64,000 bases of DNA. Source: Gadus chalcogrammus (lineage: Eukaryota; Chordata; Actinopteri; Gadiformes; Gadidae). The stretch spans positions 31,130,416-31,194,415 of the forward strand of contig NC_079415.1 in NCBI RefSeq assembly GCF_026213295.1. The letters run 5' to 3'. The notes under the pieces were generated by a model, which did no database searches, was not told the origin of the DNA, and saw only the letters and a list, made by a program, of their open reading frames with translations. The position numbers and the translations under genes are program-made. Shown piece by piece: positions 22,879-34,369 of this stretch. How positions within the stretch are numbered: position 1 is the first letter of the stretch; every line of letters starts with the position of its first letter.

Positions 22879-24002
22879 GTGGAGTAGTTGCGCTCATTGG
22901 GGAGGAGCTTCCGGCTGACGTAGGTTATCGGGTGCTCCTCTCCGGCCCGGACCTGGGACAAGACCCCCCCAAGTCCCACCTCCGAGGCGTCTGTGTGAAC
23001 AATCACAGGGAGGTTAAAGTCAGGTGTGATTAGTACCGGTTCTGAGCACAGGGCCTCCCGGAGCGTCTTGAACGCCCGGTCCGCCGCCTCTGACCAGGTG
23101 ACCCGGTCTGGCAAGGCCTTACGGGTTAGGTCGTTCATGGGGCTGGCCAGCGTGGCGTACCCGGGAATGAAGCGCTGATAGTAGCCCACCAGCCCCAAGA
23201 ACGCCTTTACCTGCTTCTTAGTCCTGGGTTGCGGCCAGGCCCGTATGGCGGCTACCTTGCCTTCCTGCGGCCGCACTGTCCCTCTCCCGACCCGGTACCC
23301 CAGGTACGTCGTCTCCTCTCTCCCGAGGCGACATTTGGCCGGGTTAGCGCTGAGGCCCGCCCTCCGCAGCTCTCCCAGCACGGCCCTTAGCTGGCGGACG
23401 TGGATATCCCAGCTGGGGCTGTAAATGATGATGTCATCGATGTATGCCGCCGCGTAATCCTGGTGGGGCCTCAGGAGCTGGTCCATCATCCGCTGGAATG
23501 TGGCTGGGGCGCCGTGTACCCCGAAAGGGAGGACGGTGTACTGGTACAGTCCCCCCGGGGTGGAGAACGCTGTCTTTTCCCGGGCCGCCCGGGTCAACGG
23601 CACCTGCCAGTACCCCTTGGTCAGGTCCAGGGTTGACAGGTACCGTGCTGGGCCCAGGCGCTCGATAAGTTCGTCGACCCGGTGCATGGGGTAGGCGTCG
23701 AACTCCGATGCCTCGTTCAGCCGCCTGAAGTCATTGCAGAACCTAAAGGTCCCATCTGGCTTGGGCACCAGGACCACCGGGCTGCACCAGGCGCTGCGTG
23801 ACTCCTCTATCACGCCGAGCTGCAGCATTCGGCGCACCTCGGCCCGTATGGCCTCCCTCCGGGCCTCTGGGATCCTGTAGGGCGGAACCCTTACCCTTAT
23901 GCCTGGCGCCGTCCGGATGTCGTGGTGGGTGGCGGCAGTCCTCCCCGGCAGGTCGGAGAACACGTCCCGATGCTGGAGGACGATCTCGTCCAGGTCGTGC
24001 CT
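22870..24002 (-). pseudogene. Gypsy reverse transcriptase
   Basis: VPPYRIPEARREAIRAEV, LVPKPDGTFRFCNDFRRLN, STLDLTKGYWQVPL (motif A), FGVHGAPATFQRMMD and AAYIDDIIIYS (motif C, catalytic Asp pair intact) in order. The frame continues from the integrase C-terminus, separated only by an in-frame TAG at 24,003-24,005. Confidence 0.9.
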
Positions 24003-25136
24003 CTAGGCCGGGCTGAGGTCCTCCCCCACCGGGACCTCCGGGATCTCCTGCCGGGCCGCCAGGGACAAGGGAGCGGGGTCGGCGGGTGTCAGCTCCCCCC
24101 CCCTCCACGGCTTCAGGAGATTGATGTGGTATAGCTGCGTCGGCTTCCGCCTCCCTGGCTGGCGGACCCGGTAGTTCACCTCGCCCACGCGTTCCACCAC
24201 CTCGTAGGGTCCCTGCCACTTGGCCAGGAACCGGCACTCCGCCGTGGGGACCAGGACCAGAACCAGTTCCCCTGGCTGAAAGGTCCTCAGCTGGGCTCCT
24301 CGATTATAGACCCTCGCCTGGGCCTGCTGCGCTTGCTGGAGGTGCCTCCGGACGATGGGCCACACCCGGGCCATGCGGTCACGCACCTGCTCCACGTGGT
24401 CCACGGTGGTGCGGTGGGGGGACGGCTGGCTCTCCCAGGCCTCTTTTGCGATGTCCAGGATCCCGTGGGGCCTCCGCCCGTACAGCAGCTCGAAGGGGGA
24501 GAACCCGGTGGACGCCTGGGGGACCTCCCGTACTGCGAACAGTACGTGGGGTAGTAGTTGGTCCCAGTTCTTCCCGTCAGGCTTGCATGGCCTTCTTGAG
24601 CATCTGCTTTAGGGTCTTGTTGAAACGCTCGACCAGGCCGTCCGTCTGGGGGTGGTACACCGAGGTCCGGAGCTGCTTCACCTGCAGGAGCCTGAGGACC
24701 TCCTTCATCACCCGTGACATGAAGCACGACCCCTGATCGGTGAGCACCTCCTTCGCTATCCCCACCCGGCTGAAGAGGAGCATAAGTTCACGGGCGACCG
24801 CCTTGGCGGTGGCGGCGCGCAGGGGAAGGGCCTCGGGGTACCGGGTGGCGTAGTCAACTAGCACCAGGATATAGCGGTGGCCCGGCTGGTCTTGGGAAGG
24901 GGGCCCACGATGTCTAAGGCCAAACGCTCGAAGGGGGTCTCAATGATGGGCATGGGAATGAGGGGGTGTCTAGCGATGGCCCGGGGGGCTACCCGCTGGC
25001 ACTCGGGGCATCCCTGGCAGTGGCGCTCAACATCCCGCTTAACCCCCGGCCAATAGAACCTGGCTAGGACCCGCTCCCGGGTCTTGTCCATGCCCAGGTG
25101 GGCCCCCAGGAGGTGGGTGTGGGCCATAAAAAGCAC
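24003..25136 (-). pseudogene. Gypsy integrase, upstream of RT
   Basis: Zinc-binding HHCC module (HTHLLGAHLG, then CQGCPECQ), DIVGPLPKTS, core VDYATRYPEALPL, LTDQGSCFMS and YHPQTDGLVERFNKTLK (D,D,E residues), and C-terminal LAKWQGPYEVVERVGEVNY with LYHINLLKPW. Frameshifts lie near 24,860 and 24,580. An in-frame stop at 25,137-25,139 separates it from the upstream frame. Confidence 0.88.
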
Positions 25137-25745
25137 TTAACTGACGTAGGAACGGGGCACCACTGGCTGTTCCCACACTCCCCCCTCCCCGGAGGCTACT
25201 CGATACAACGGACCCCCCCTGGTGCTGAAGTGCGGGTGTGGTGTGTGACTCACCGAGTCTCGGGCCTGCCCGTCATGAACCAGGACGTGGCTCCAGGCGT
25301 GCTTGAGGGCCTCATCCTGGAGCTGTGCGGTGGCGAACTGGCCGGGTCGGGACGAGCCTTCCCCCCCCTCTGGTAAGAAGTCCGAGAACTCAGTAAGGGG
25401 GGAGCTCTCCGGGTCTTCCGGTGGGTCTGGTTGCTCGGAGGCTGTGAGGGTCTCCGGGGTGTCGGGGGTAGGTTCCGGTGTCTCGCTCCGGACGGGTCCT
25501 CTCGCCGTGCGCGCCGGGGTCCCCGGTGGGGAAGGTCCGTTCCCCTCAGACCCCTCGTCCTCCGCCGTCAGCTCCCCCGGGGACGATGGACGCCGGGTGG
25601 CCCCGTAGGCCTGCCGAACCCCCCGCGCCCCTCTGCGGGGAGGGCCTCTCCAGCTCCGTAGCTCCCGGGTCGGGTCCCACAACCGGTGGAAAATCGGGCA
25701 GTCCCATCCCGATTAACACGGGGACCGGTAGGTGGGGGACAATCC
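25137..25745 (-). pseudogene. Gypsy PR-INT linker region
   Basis: Proline/acid-rich linker (PEPTPDTPETLTASEQPDPP) between protease and integrase, ending WEQPVVPRSYVS before a TAA. A frameshift lies near 25,700. Confidence 0.6.
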
Positions 25746-26824
25746 CCGCCCGATCGTGAATACCCCATGGGTTGTGCGGACTACCACGTGGCACGTGGGG
25801 TATGTCCGGGTGTCCCCGTGGACGCAGGCCACCTCCATCGGGTCCCCGGCCTTCCCGCCCGCCAGGTCGGGGCGAAGGAGGGTAACCGCACTGCCGGTGT
25901 CCAAGAGGGCCTGTGTGTCCTGGTTCATCACCCGCGCCGGGATGGTCGGACTCCCAGATGTTCCCTGCGTCCAGCAGGTCGCCAACATGCACGTGTGGTC
26001 CGCCCCCGGGTCCGCGTACGCTGACGGCATCGACACATCACGTCCCCTCGGGCAATAGCGAGCGATGTGGCCGTACTGGCCGCACCCAAAGCAGCGCCGC
26101 ACCTCCCGGTTCTCCGGTACTCCGCTCAGTGGGGTGACGCCGGGAGCCGGGTTGCCGATGGGGGGTCCCTTCGGGGCTTGGCGGGTCTCGGCGCGCCGTG
26201 GGGCTGGGGCGCGTCTGGCGTTCAGGAGCTGGGCCACCTGCCAGTTCTCCAGCTGAAGGACCAGGTCTTCCACGGTGGCAGGGTGATGGTGGGCCAGCAC
26301 GCGGCGGGCGTCCGGCGGGAGTCGCCGCAGGGTGTGGTCAATAATCACCCGGTCGATCGGGCTGGGGCCCTCTCCCGCTGACAGCCACCGCTTCACCAGC
26401 CGGCTGTGCTGGGCGATCTGGGTGCGCACAGCTCCCTGCGCGTCAAACCGCCAATCCTGCGCGCGTTGTGCGCGCGCCGCGAGGTTGTGGCCATAGTAGG
26501 CCAGTATGGCCTGTTTGAGTGCCGGGTACTGGCGGGCGATGTCCGCCGGCAGGTCCTGGCTCGCCTGCTGGGCACTATGTGCGCCCACTGCTCCTCTGGC
26601 CAGCCTTCCCTCTGTGCGGTCCGCTCGAAGACCTCGAGGTAAGCCTCCACGTCGTCTTCCGGTCCCAGCTTCGTGAGGCGGCTGGTCGGGGCGGCGGTCG
26701 GCACAGCGCGGACGGCGTGCTGAGTCAGCCGCAGAACAGCTTCGCGGAGCAGGGCGAGGCTCTCGGTGGTCTCCCGCTGGTGTTGCTGGGCAGCCAACGC
26801 CGCGGCTCCGTCCGGGTTCTGCAT
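25713..26824 (-). pseudogene. Gypsy gag with SCAN-like capsid, CCHC and protease
   Basis: The start MQNPDGAAALAAQQHQRE is followed by DVEAYLEVFERTAQREGW, with a frameshift near 26,570. At ~26,225-26,455 a helical stretch (VKRWLSAGEGPSPIDRVIID, RRLPPDARRVL, TVEDLVLQLENW) has the layout of SCAN domains, which are known to derive from Gmr1-type gag. Then a CCHC knuckle (CFGCGQYGHIARYC) and the protease motif LLDTGSAVTLL. Confidence 0.85.
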
Positions 26825-26875
26825 GGTGGGGTAGTAGTAGTGGGAACGCTCAAGCTGCCTGCATTCTCCACCATA

Positions 26876-27237
26876 TGTGGTATCCGGGAATGAAGAGTGC
26901 GCCAGGATTCAGTGAAACACGTGGCAACGGTTGGTTTAAGCCGACTTCGGCGTTTATTTCAATGGTTAAACAGGACAAGGGTGCGCTCGGGTCTCCGTGA
27001 GCCTCAAGACTCTGCAGTCCGTGCGTGTCTCTGCCTCTCCCGTCCATGCGTGTCTCTGCCTCTCTTATAGTGGCTCCGGGCCTTCCTCCTCCCAGCCGCC
27101 AGGTGTCCCCCATCACGCTAATTGGGGGGAAGGACCCGGTGCTCTCCGTCGCCGGCTGGTGGGTGGGGGTGGTACACCCCGTCCTTCACGGTCCCCCGGG
27201 ACCGTTCAGGCCGAGGCTTCAGGGGCGGGATGCCACA
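26876..27237 (-). repeat. 5' LTR of Gypsy element
   Basis: Partner of the LTR at 22,213. On the element strand it is followed within two bases by TGGTGGAGAATGC, the expected primer-binding position (begins TGG). I could not assign the tRNA. Confidence 0.88.
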
Positions 27238-27347
27238 ATATATAATTCTTCCAATACACAAGTGTGTACAAAGTACAAACTGTATACCTTTGTGAAAATG
27301 ATTAATTAAAAACATTAATTTCTCTTTCTCTGTTTTCCTCTCTGAAG

Positions 27348-28480
27348 AAGACGGCAATGACATCAGAGACTGCAGCACACAGCGCGGCGCCATCTCGGAG
27401 AGTCTGCTTGTGGACGCCCCTGGCTCCTCCCACATGCTGCGCATCCTGAGCGTTTACGGCCAAGGGGAGGGCCCTCTGGCGGTGGACGGCCATGACACCC
27501 TCTTTGCCGCGTCAGAACCGGAGGCCTTGCGCTCGCTGTCCACAGACCACAGCGTGGCCAAGAGCCTGAACTGCAGCGTGAGGCTCGTCCGCCTTGAGGA
27601 GCTGACTGGGCATCAGGGCGGCCGCAAGGGTCGGCCCGGTGTCTTGTGTGGAAAGGTTGTTCCCAACGATGCTACTATGATCGCCCACATGTCGAGCGAC
27701 TCTGGGGAGAAGCCCTACAGGTGTGACCAATGCACGAAGTGCTTCAGTCAGAAAGGCACCCTGAAGCGCCACTTGAGGACTCACTCTGGTGAGAAGCCCT
27801 ACAAGTGTGACCAATGCACAATGCGCTTCAGTCATGGTTCCGCCCTGAAGTTCCACATGTCGACTCACACCGGCGAGAAGCCCTACAGGTGTGACCAATG
27901 CACAAGGAGTTTCATTCAAAGCTACGCCCTGAAGTGCCACATGAGGACTCACTCCGGTGAGAAGCCCTACAAGTGTGACCAATGCACAATGCGCTTCATT
28001 CATACCTCCGCCCGGAAGCGCCACATGTCGACTCACACCGGAGAGAAGCCCTACAAGTGTGACCAATGCATGAAGTGCTTCAGTCAGAAAGGCCACCGGA
28101 AGAGCCACATGATGACTCACTCTGGGGAGAAGCCCTACAGGTGTGACCAATGCACGAAGCGGTTCAGTCTGACAAGATACCTGACGATCCACATGAGAAC
28201 TCACACCGGCGAGAAGCCCTACAGGTGTGACCAATGCATGAAGTGCTTCCATCTTGGCTCATCCCTGAAGTTCCACATGACGACTCATACCGGGGAGAAG
28301 CCCTACAGGTGTGACCAATGCATGAAGTGCTTCAGTCAGAAAGGCACCCTGAAGCACCACATGAGGACTCACTCTGGGGAGAAGCCCTACAGGTGTGACC
28401 AATGCATGAAGTGCTTCGGTCAGAAAGGCACCCTGAAGACACACATGATGACTCACTCTGGGGAGAAGCCCTACAAGTAG
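27348..28480 (+). pseudogene. ZNF2: C2H2 zinc-finger exon truncated by hAT
   Basis: Finger exon, acceptor CTCTCTGAAG, phase 1, linker as in ZNF1 (DCSTQRGAISESL, GEGPLAVDGHDTLF; MSSHSGE is missing). After a degenerate finger come nine canonical fingers (CSQKG, SHGSA, IQSYA, IHTSA, QKGHR, LTRYL, LGSSL, QKGTL, QKGTL types). At 28,478 the frame meets TAG, which is the first three bases of an inserted hAT element. Two original C-terminal fingers lie beyond the insertion at 31,313-31,497. The remaining ORF could still encode a nine-finger protein, so 'pseudogene' is a cautious label. Confidence 0.85.
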
Positions 28481-29475
28481 GGCTGGGCGATATACAGGTT
28501 TTAAAATTATACCGGTATATTTTTGAAAGCGACATGTAGTTGAGACAATACCGCCATACCGGTATATTATATATATAAGAAAGTAGTACGTGCTCCAATA
28601 GTGCAAGATAAAAAATAAAACACATTAATTTGATAATTTTTGCTTGTGTGTGATTTTTCGCGGGCACAGGCACGCACAAGCTAAAATCATTCATATTATA
28701 GAAGAGGCTGTCAAGGAAAACAGGATGTTTTTTTTCTCCGATGACGTCTATGGTATCACTCTGCAAATAGTCCGGTAACTTGTCAACTCCAGCGTCTTCG
28801 GTTGTTATGCGACGTCAACGACTTTGGCGGACTATTTCTCTGCTGATCAACACTACGAATGCCGGTTACAAATAAATTTTAAAAAGACACACCATGAAGT
28901 TATTTTTTTGTTTAGGCAAGTAACCGTGTAATAAGCGGGATAATGTGTAGAACGTCGTCGGTCATTATTGAAAATAAGCCCCTTCAGGTCGGCGTCCTGT
29001 TCGCCCTGTCGGGGCTTATTTTCCCGATAATGACCGGTAGGGCTGGGTATTGTCAAGAATCTCACAATTCGATTCGATTTCGATTCATTAGGTCACGATT
29101 CGATTCAATTTCGATTCGATATGGATTGAAATGCTTCGATATCGATTCAGTATCAAGTAGAAATACACAAGAAAGAGTAAAGTATATATATTTTAAATAA
29201 TTTATTTATTTAATTTCATGCCTTAAAACAGCCTGGGCACAGGGCTGGAAATTGTAACATAACATCTTTGAACAATAATAACATAAGAACCAGGTGCCTT
29301 CATTTTTGGTAACAAATACAACTTTAGCACAATACAAGTATAACTATAAGAATAAACTATAAAAAAAAAAGTGCTGTATTAAATGTAATGTAGGCCTTTG
29401 TAAACTTAAATCATGTATTTTTCTTTCTTCTGAGCTCACAAAACACATAAGAACCAGATGCCTTCTGGTTACATA

Positions 29476-29847
29476 CTAGATGTGCACATGTAGATTTTTG
29501 TTTAAGAAAATCAGCTGGTCTACATGTTCTGGATTAAGTGCACTCCGCTGGGCCGTGACAATATCACCAGCTGTTGAGAAGATCCTCTCAGATGGTACAC
29601 TAGTACCTGGGATACAGAGGTATCGTTTTGCTTGGCATGACAAAAGGGGGTACTCCCCCTCAGGTTCTCTCCAACAGTTGAGTGGATTGGTGGAGAGTGC
29701 CAGTGATTTTACCTTTGTGTACCTCATCACCTCATCTAAAACTATTTCACTTGTGGTTCTGGACACTGCTACTGGAGCATGTGTTCCCCAGGAGATCAGC
29801 CAAAGCACTGGAGTCCCTTGCTTTCTTTGATGGGGGTCCAGAGTCAT
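29476..29847 (-). pseudogene. hAT transposase C-terminal dimerisation domain
   Basis: YLCIPGTSVPSERIFSTAGD followed by ALNPEHVDQLIFLNKN is the conserved hAT C-terminal region. It is upstream-incomplete: the central catalytic segment between this and the N-terminal part is missing. Confidence 0.85.
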
Positions 29848-30109
29848 CAGCTGGTTCTGCCTGCTGCTTCAGCACGTTACCTGCCTCACTGTCTGCTGCA
29901 TTCATTGGCCCACCCTGTTGTGAAAGTAAATAAATCACATTAAATCAAACAAAAGCTTTATCTTGCAATTGTTATACAGTTAGTTTCAAATCCATTGTGG
30001 GAGTGTATGATAGAACTTTTCAATAAAATAAAAAGTGCCAGCGTTCAAATAATTCCAGACAACCAAACAAAAATATTCTGTGTGCACAGTTGCACACATA
30101 GTCAGCCCC

Positions 30110-30951
30110 TTCATTCAATATAAATTTGTACTTACAGAGTCCTTCTCAGTTGCTAATGCATCAGTGATAGTGAAAGTGATAGTGTTAGCAGCATTTTCTG
30201 TGACGATTGCTGGCACTTTCTCCACTAACCCCCATTCATTCATTGCCTCCTTCAACAGGTTCGCTATATTGATCCCTGTGTGGCTTTCGTTCATGGCTCT
30301 AGTCTGCAGAACATGTGAAACTAGTTCCCACTCGTTAGAAATGAAATGAGAGGTAATAGTTACGTAGGAGTCCGTCGCTCTCGACGTCCAACCGTCACGA
30401 TACTCTCTGACAATTTCAACGACTGCAAAACCGCAGTCTTTTTCTCTTCGTACAGCTTCGGAATGGCGATTTCTGTCATGTATTTGCGTGTTGGTATGAC
30501 GTATCGTGGTTCGAGCGTGTGTACCATCTTCTTAAAACCCTCGTTTTCGACCACACAGTACGGCCGCAGGTCTTTGCATATAAAGACAGCCACCGACTCT
30601 GTTATCTTCTGTGCGCGGGCAGAACATGGCGGGAGTTTGCACATTATGTTGAGCTGCGTTTGTTTCGAATCCGCGGGTTTAGCCATGGGTTGCTGCAGAA
30701 CTTCTGCATGGTGACGGCTCAGATGGTTTCGCAAGGTTTGTCGTGTTGTTGCAGTATTTCTCAACCGCCTGGCAAAGTTTGCACAACACCTTACTTTTAT
30801 CTCTTTCCTGGGTTCCAGGTAAATACGGGAATACAAAATGAATCCACACGTCTGATTTCAGGGTAGAAGGCGGCGGCTTAACGGAGCAGCTACTCATCCT
30901 GGTCGCCATGTTGATATGAAGTGCGGCCCCCGTCTGTATTGCGGGAATCAC
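30110..30951 (-). pseudogene. hAT transposase N-terminal part (BED finger)
   Basis: Reading leftwards: SDVWIHFVFPY and KVLCKLCQ...LRNHLSRHH form a BED-type zinc finger (frameshift near 30,760). Then KITESVAVFICKDLRPYCVV, RDGWTSRATDSYVTITSHFI, and VLQTRAMNESHTGINIANLL to ATEKDSV. A splice-donor-like end or deletion follows at ~30,135. Typical ZBED/Ac-like order. Confidence 0.8.
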
Positions 30952-31312
30952 ACGTGTTCACAGTGTTGCTCACCGCGCCCCTACTGGCCAGGGGCTTGAA
31001 TAGATTCAGAAAATTGCTGAATCGATATTGAATTGCAGGGAAAATAATTGCAATATATTGCTGAATCGATATTTTTACCCACCCCTAATGACCGGCGTTC
31101 TTTACATTATCCCTTACGTATCTGTTGTTAAAGCACAGCTATGCTTCGTTGAGCAAAATATAAAGAAAACACTAAATAAATGGTTGAAAGTGGCGTGGAG
31201 TTAAAACTACACACTTTACCTGTTTTGTTCAAAATATCGTTATAATATCGTATATCGCCATTCGAACAGAAAATATCGAGACATGAGTTTTGGTCCATAT
31301 CGCCCAGCCCTA

Positions 31313-31497
31313 CCTACAGGTGTGACCAATGCATGAAGCGCTTCAGTCATGGCCACGCCCTGAAGATCCACCTGAGGACTCACTCTGGGGAGAAGCCCTG
31401 CGTGTGTCTGCAGTGCAACGCCAGCTACAGTGACCCAAGCAATTTGCGTGTGCACATGCTCAAGCACACTTTGACACGGGGTAACGGGACGCTTTGA
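31313..31497 (+). pseudogene. ZNF2 detached C-terminal fingers
   Basis: YRCDQCMKRFSHGHALKIHL plus the variant last finger CVCLQCNASYSDPS, separated from the ZNF2 body by the hAT. A 1-nt deletion relative to ZNF1 near 31,460 extends the tail to a TGA. Confidence 0.85.
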
Positions 31498-31556
31498 TTT
31501 AGACCTCTGTCTGGTATTGGTTTAAATTACTACTTTTTGTTTTTCTTTTCATCACG

Positions 31557-31562
31557 ATTAAA
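31557..31562 (+). terminator. Poly(A) signal after ZNF2
   Basis: ATTAAA in the same context as after ZNF1. Confidence 0.5.
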
Positions 31563-31619
31563 CGCTTTCAACTTTTGATTCGCTTGTTGTTTTTATTAAT
31601 TTATGTCTGTGAGGAATAA

Positions 31620-34369
31620 CTTAGATACAAAGGAAACAAAGGTCAGGGGGAGGGGCCTTCGTGGAGTTTAGGATTGGCCAGAGGAGGGACCAAGTTCAAT
31701 TGCAATTCACAATATGGGTGAAGTGGACATGGCTGCAAGACGGTTAAAGGAATCTACACAACAAAGAAGTCTGGATTGTGCTCAGTACTAGTAACTGCCC
31801 ACAGTTGCAAATGCAAACTATCTAAACTATCTTTCAATTAGAGAGGGCGGGAGGTATCTCTAGGTCCATGGAGAATGCATAGAAATTCATTGAAATGGAC
31901 TTATTCAAACAGGGTTCATATAATTTGTATATTAAAGTTATGCTTGACATTGCCACAACATTGTCATTACCGTTATCTTTGTTATCACAAAAAGCCTGCA
32001 AAGTTCACTTGTGAAATAGACTGCGATTGAACCCCACATTATACATGATTATGTTCATTCCACTTACCTTTCCATTCCGTGCGCTTAATGCTAACTACCT
32101 TGGATGGATTGTATCATAATAGGCGATAATGGTTGAAGATGATCCATTTTAAAAGGTCCCTGGTTAAATGCCTAGATCTCAGTGATGCTCAGTTTAGGCC
32201 GGTCCTCCCTCTAGAATGCAGCATTATTCGAACGGGACAGAGTCAGAAGATTCCTAGTATTGGTCCCCCTTCACTCTCTGTTTGCAACGGTGGCTGGTGA
32301 TCCAATTCGTGGGTGGGGTGCAGTAATGGACGGGGGTCCTCCCCAAGAAAATGTAGGATAGGTTTCTGGGATGCCAACTAGCTAAAAATGTATTCTGATT
32401 CATAGCCTACATCCTGACTTGCAGGGCCTGGACAAGCTTACACTGCTTTCACTTTCATTCCACTAGCCATTGCTATTTGACTCATGGTTGTTATTCTGAT
32501 ATTGAGGCATATCATCATGATCAATGTCCTATAGTGTTTTACCCGAGTCTCAAGGTCGATTTCAAATGCAGTTTGGGACCGTAATTTACTTGTTCCTTTT
32601 AAGTATAACATTGCATGAGGAGTCCAATTCCTCAACTGAAATGGGTAGAAAGTGCTTATACGACTCTCTGCCAAATATCTATCACTTCTCTTTGCATGTA
32701 GTCATGTTGCGCAATGCACGAATGCTGCTGAGGGAGGTAGCCTATTAGATTCATTGGCTGAATTGTCCAATCAGCTCCAAATTACCACAATGAGTTGAAA
32801 CACAAGACACAGTGTAGTGTCAAGTGATTCTTTGATACACTTGGTAGGATAACAAACCTACCATGGTTAATCGTTCCTTATGTCGTATGGTCATGTACAG
32901 GGGTTGGGTTTGTGTCGGGTGGGTCTCTTCTTTTTCTGTTTGCTAATTATTTTGGTGTGTGTGTGTGTGTTTGTCCGGTGTGTTTGTATGTGTGTAGAAA
33001 GTTCCTAAACCAGAGGGAAACTTTGAACCAATGCAATAGGCTTAAAATGTACCACTATATCAAAACTAAAAAGAATCTTCAGAAAAAAATAATGAATTGT
33101 TATGAGCTGGAGCAGTGAATTTCCGTTTTTCTTTTCTTGTTTGATGGTTTCGGTTAATCTGTTCAAATATTGTGTTATCGTTTGGTCCAAAAGCTTTGAT
33201 TTCTTTTAACAAACGAGCTGAACATCATCATCATCATCATCATCATCATAATTATAAAAAACGGTATCATTTGAACTTCATTATTTATTGCTTAGGATTT
33301 TTTCTTGCATTTATTTTGTTTGTATTATTTTTAACCATGTTTAATAAAAAAAAAGAGGAAATTACGGGGAAAGGTTACCTCCCCTTTCTCTTATTTTGCC
33401 CGCCCAGATTATTTGTCCCGACCGCCCATGAGAAAAGGAGTTACGAACGTGTACACATAGTTCGTTCCTTGAGAGACACCGTGGCTTGCAAACGAGCGAA
33501 TCATCGCAGTTGCTCAGTGTTTGGATGTACAAAACCTCGAAAAAGTAAGTTAACTAACGTCATATCATTGTGTTGCTGTACTGTATATGGTTACCTTGTT
33601 AGCATTATAATGTTGCTTTAGCATTAGCGCTACAGCTAAGTTACTGTCGCTAATGTAACGGTAGATAGCATCAGTTATGTGTGTAAATACCATGGACCTA
33701 TTAAAGAAAGGACAGCGGACTAATACATTGCCGCCCATTCATAACTATAAATACACGCAATGTAACTCGAGTGTGCACCTCAGCAAGCAAGGGGCATCAC
33801 ACGAGAATGGGCAAAATTCAACAAAGGGGGTACAATGATCTCTACTGCTTGCTTGGATACCAAGGGAATGCAATGTTTAACAAGGTCTTCTCACCATACA
33901 ACAAACGAATACAATTGTATTTTACCGGCCACTGGACCGCAGTAGTTTTAGCGTTTTACTGATGAGGAGAATGACCTGTTAAACGCATCCTAAATACATA
34001 TGGTGCGTTGCCGGTAACCCGTGTTTTCGCACCCTTCTACCATCTTGTACTCCCAGTTTTAGCTGGTTATTTACGGGAAAAAAAGTGTACCTGGAACGCA
34101 CTATTATAGGCATGTTTTCCCCTTCACACCTGATTCAAATCAAAGGGTTATTAGCAGATTTCTGCAGAGCTTGATGTCATGGTATTGAGATGAACTTTAA
34201 ATTATGTAAACAAATCAATGATGTAATATCATTTCATATAACAAATTTTAAGTATTAGGCTAATGTAATTCACTAAACATGCTTATGTTATATCTTCTTG
34301 CAACTTGCTGCTGGACTATATACACTATAAAAAATTGAGGACTGATTTTACTTTGTTGTCTCTACGCAG
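31620..34369. repeat. ZNF2 3' flank, segmental duplicate of 9,455-14,827
   Basis: Collinear with the ZNF1 flank but without the two nested inverted-repeat elements and the LINE fragment, so it preserves their empty sites (~34,060 and ~34,215). Includes (GT)n near 32,955 and (ATC)n at ~33,222-33,251. No gene recognised apart from the candidate exon at 33,487. Confidence 0.75.
33487..33544 (+). CDS. Candidate first-type exon (CSVFGC)
   Basis: Frame reads CKRANHRSCSVFGCTKPRK and ends at a strong donor AAAAA|GTAAGT in phase 1. C-x4-C near the N-terminus is like the start of THAP-type zinc modules, but nothing further of such a domain is visible. The copy at ~10,890-10,949 is broken. Acceptor or start not determined. 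Confidence 0.25.

Larger units (their letters stand above)
22213..27237 (-). mobile_element. Ty3/Gypsy retrotransposon, Gmr1-like gene order
   Basis: Complete but decayed LTR element in the ZNF2 intron, transcribed on the - strand. Two ~362-bp LTRs begin TGTGGTATCC and end ATGCCACA. By eye I count about ten differences between them (~3%). Flanks share ATAT; the empty site is seen at ZNF1 and ZNF3 (AAATATAA). Gene order 5' to 3' is gag, protease, integrase, RT, RNase H. This is the Gmr1-type order, in which integrase precedes RT, unlike standard Gypsy. Several frameshifts and in-frame stops show it is inactive. Confidence 0.9.
29038..31087 (-). mobile_element. hAT element with ZBED-type transposase remnant
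   Basis: Ends TAGGGCTGGGTATT and TACCCACCCCTA, with a perfect 8-bp duplication ATGACCGG (29,030-29,037; 31,088-31,095). The ZNF3 copy (41,475-41,485) is the empty site. Sub-terminal ATTCGATTCGATT repeats are present. Transposase pieces lie on the - strand. Confidence 0.9.
28478..31312. mobile_element. hAT element inserted in ZNF2 fingers
   Basis: Ends TAGGGCTGGGCGATAT and ATATCGCCCAGCCCTA. The 8-bp duplication is CCTACAAG / CCTACAGG (28,470-28,477 and 31,313-31,320, one mismatch). It is non-autonomous apart from a nested hAT (29,038-31,087). It carries a ~45-bp-arm hairpin near 28,931-29,037. The orthologous insertion in ZNF3 (40,414) shows that it predates the gene duplication. Confidence 0.9.

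Noticed and set aside
22362..26893. Many + strand ORFs across the Gypsy element
   Set aside because: GC-rich shadows of the - strand gag-pol frames.
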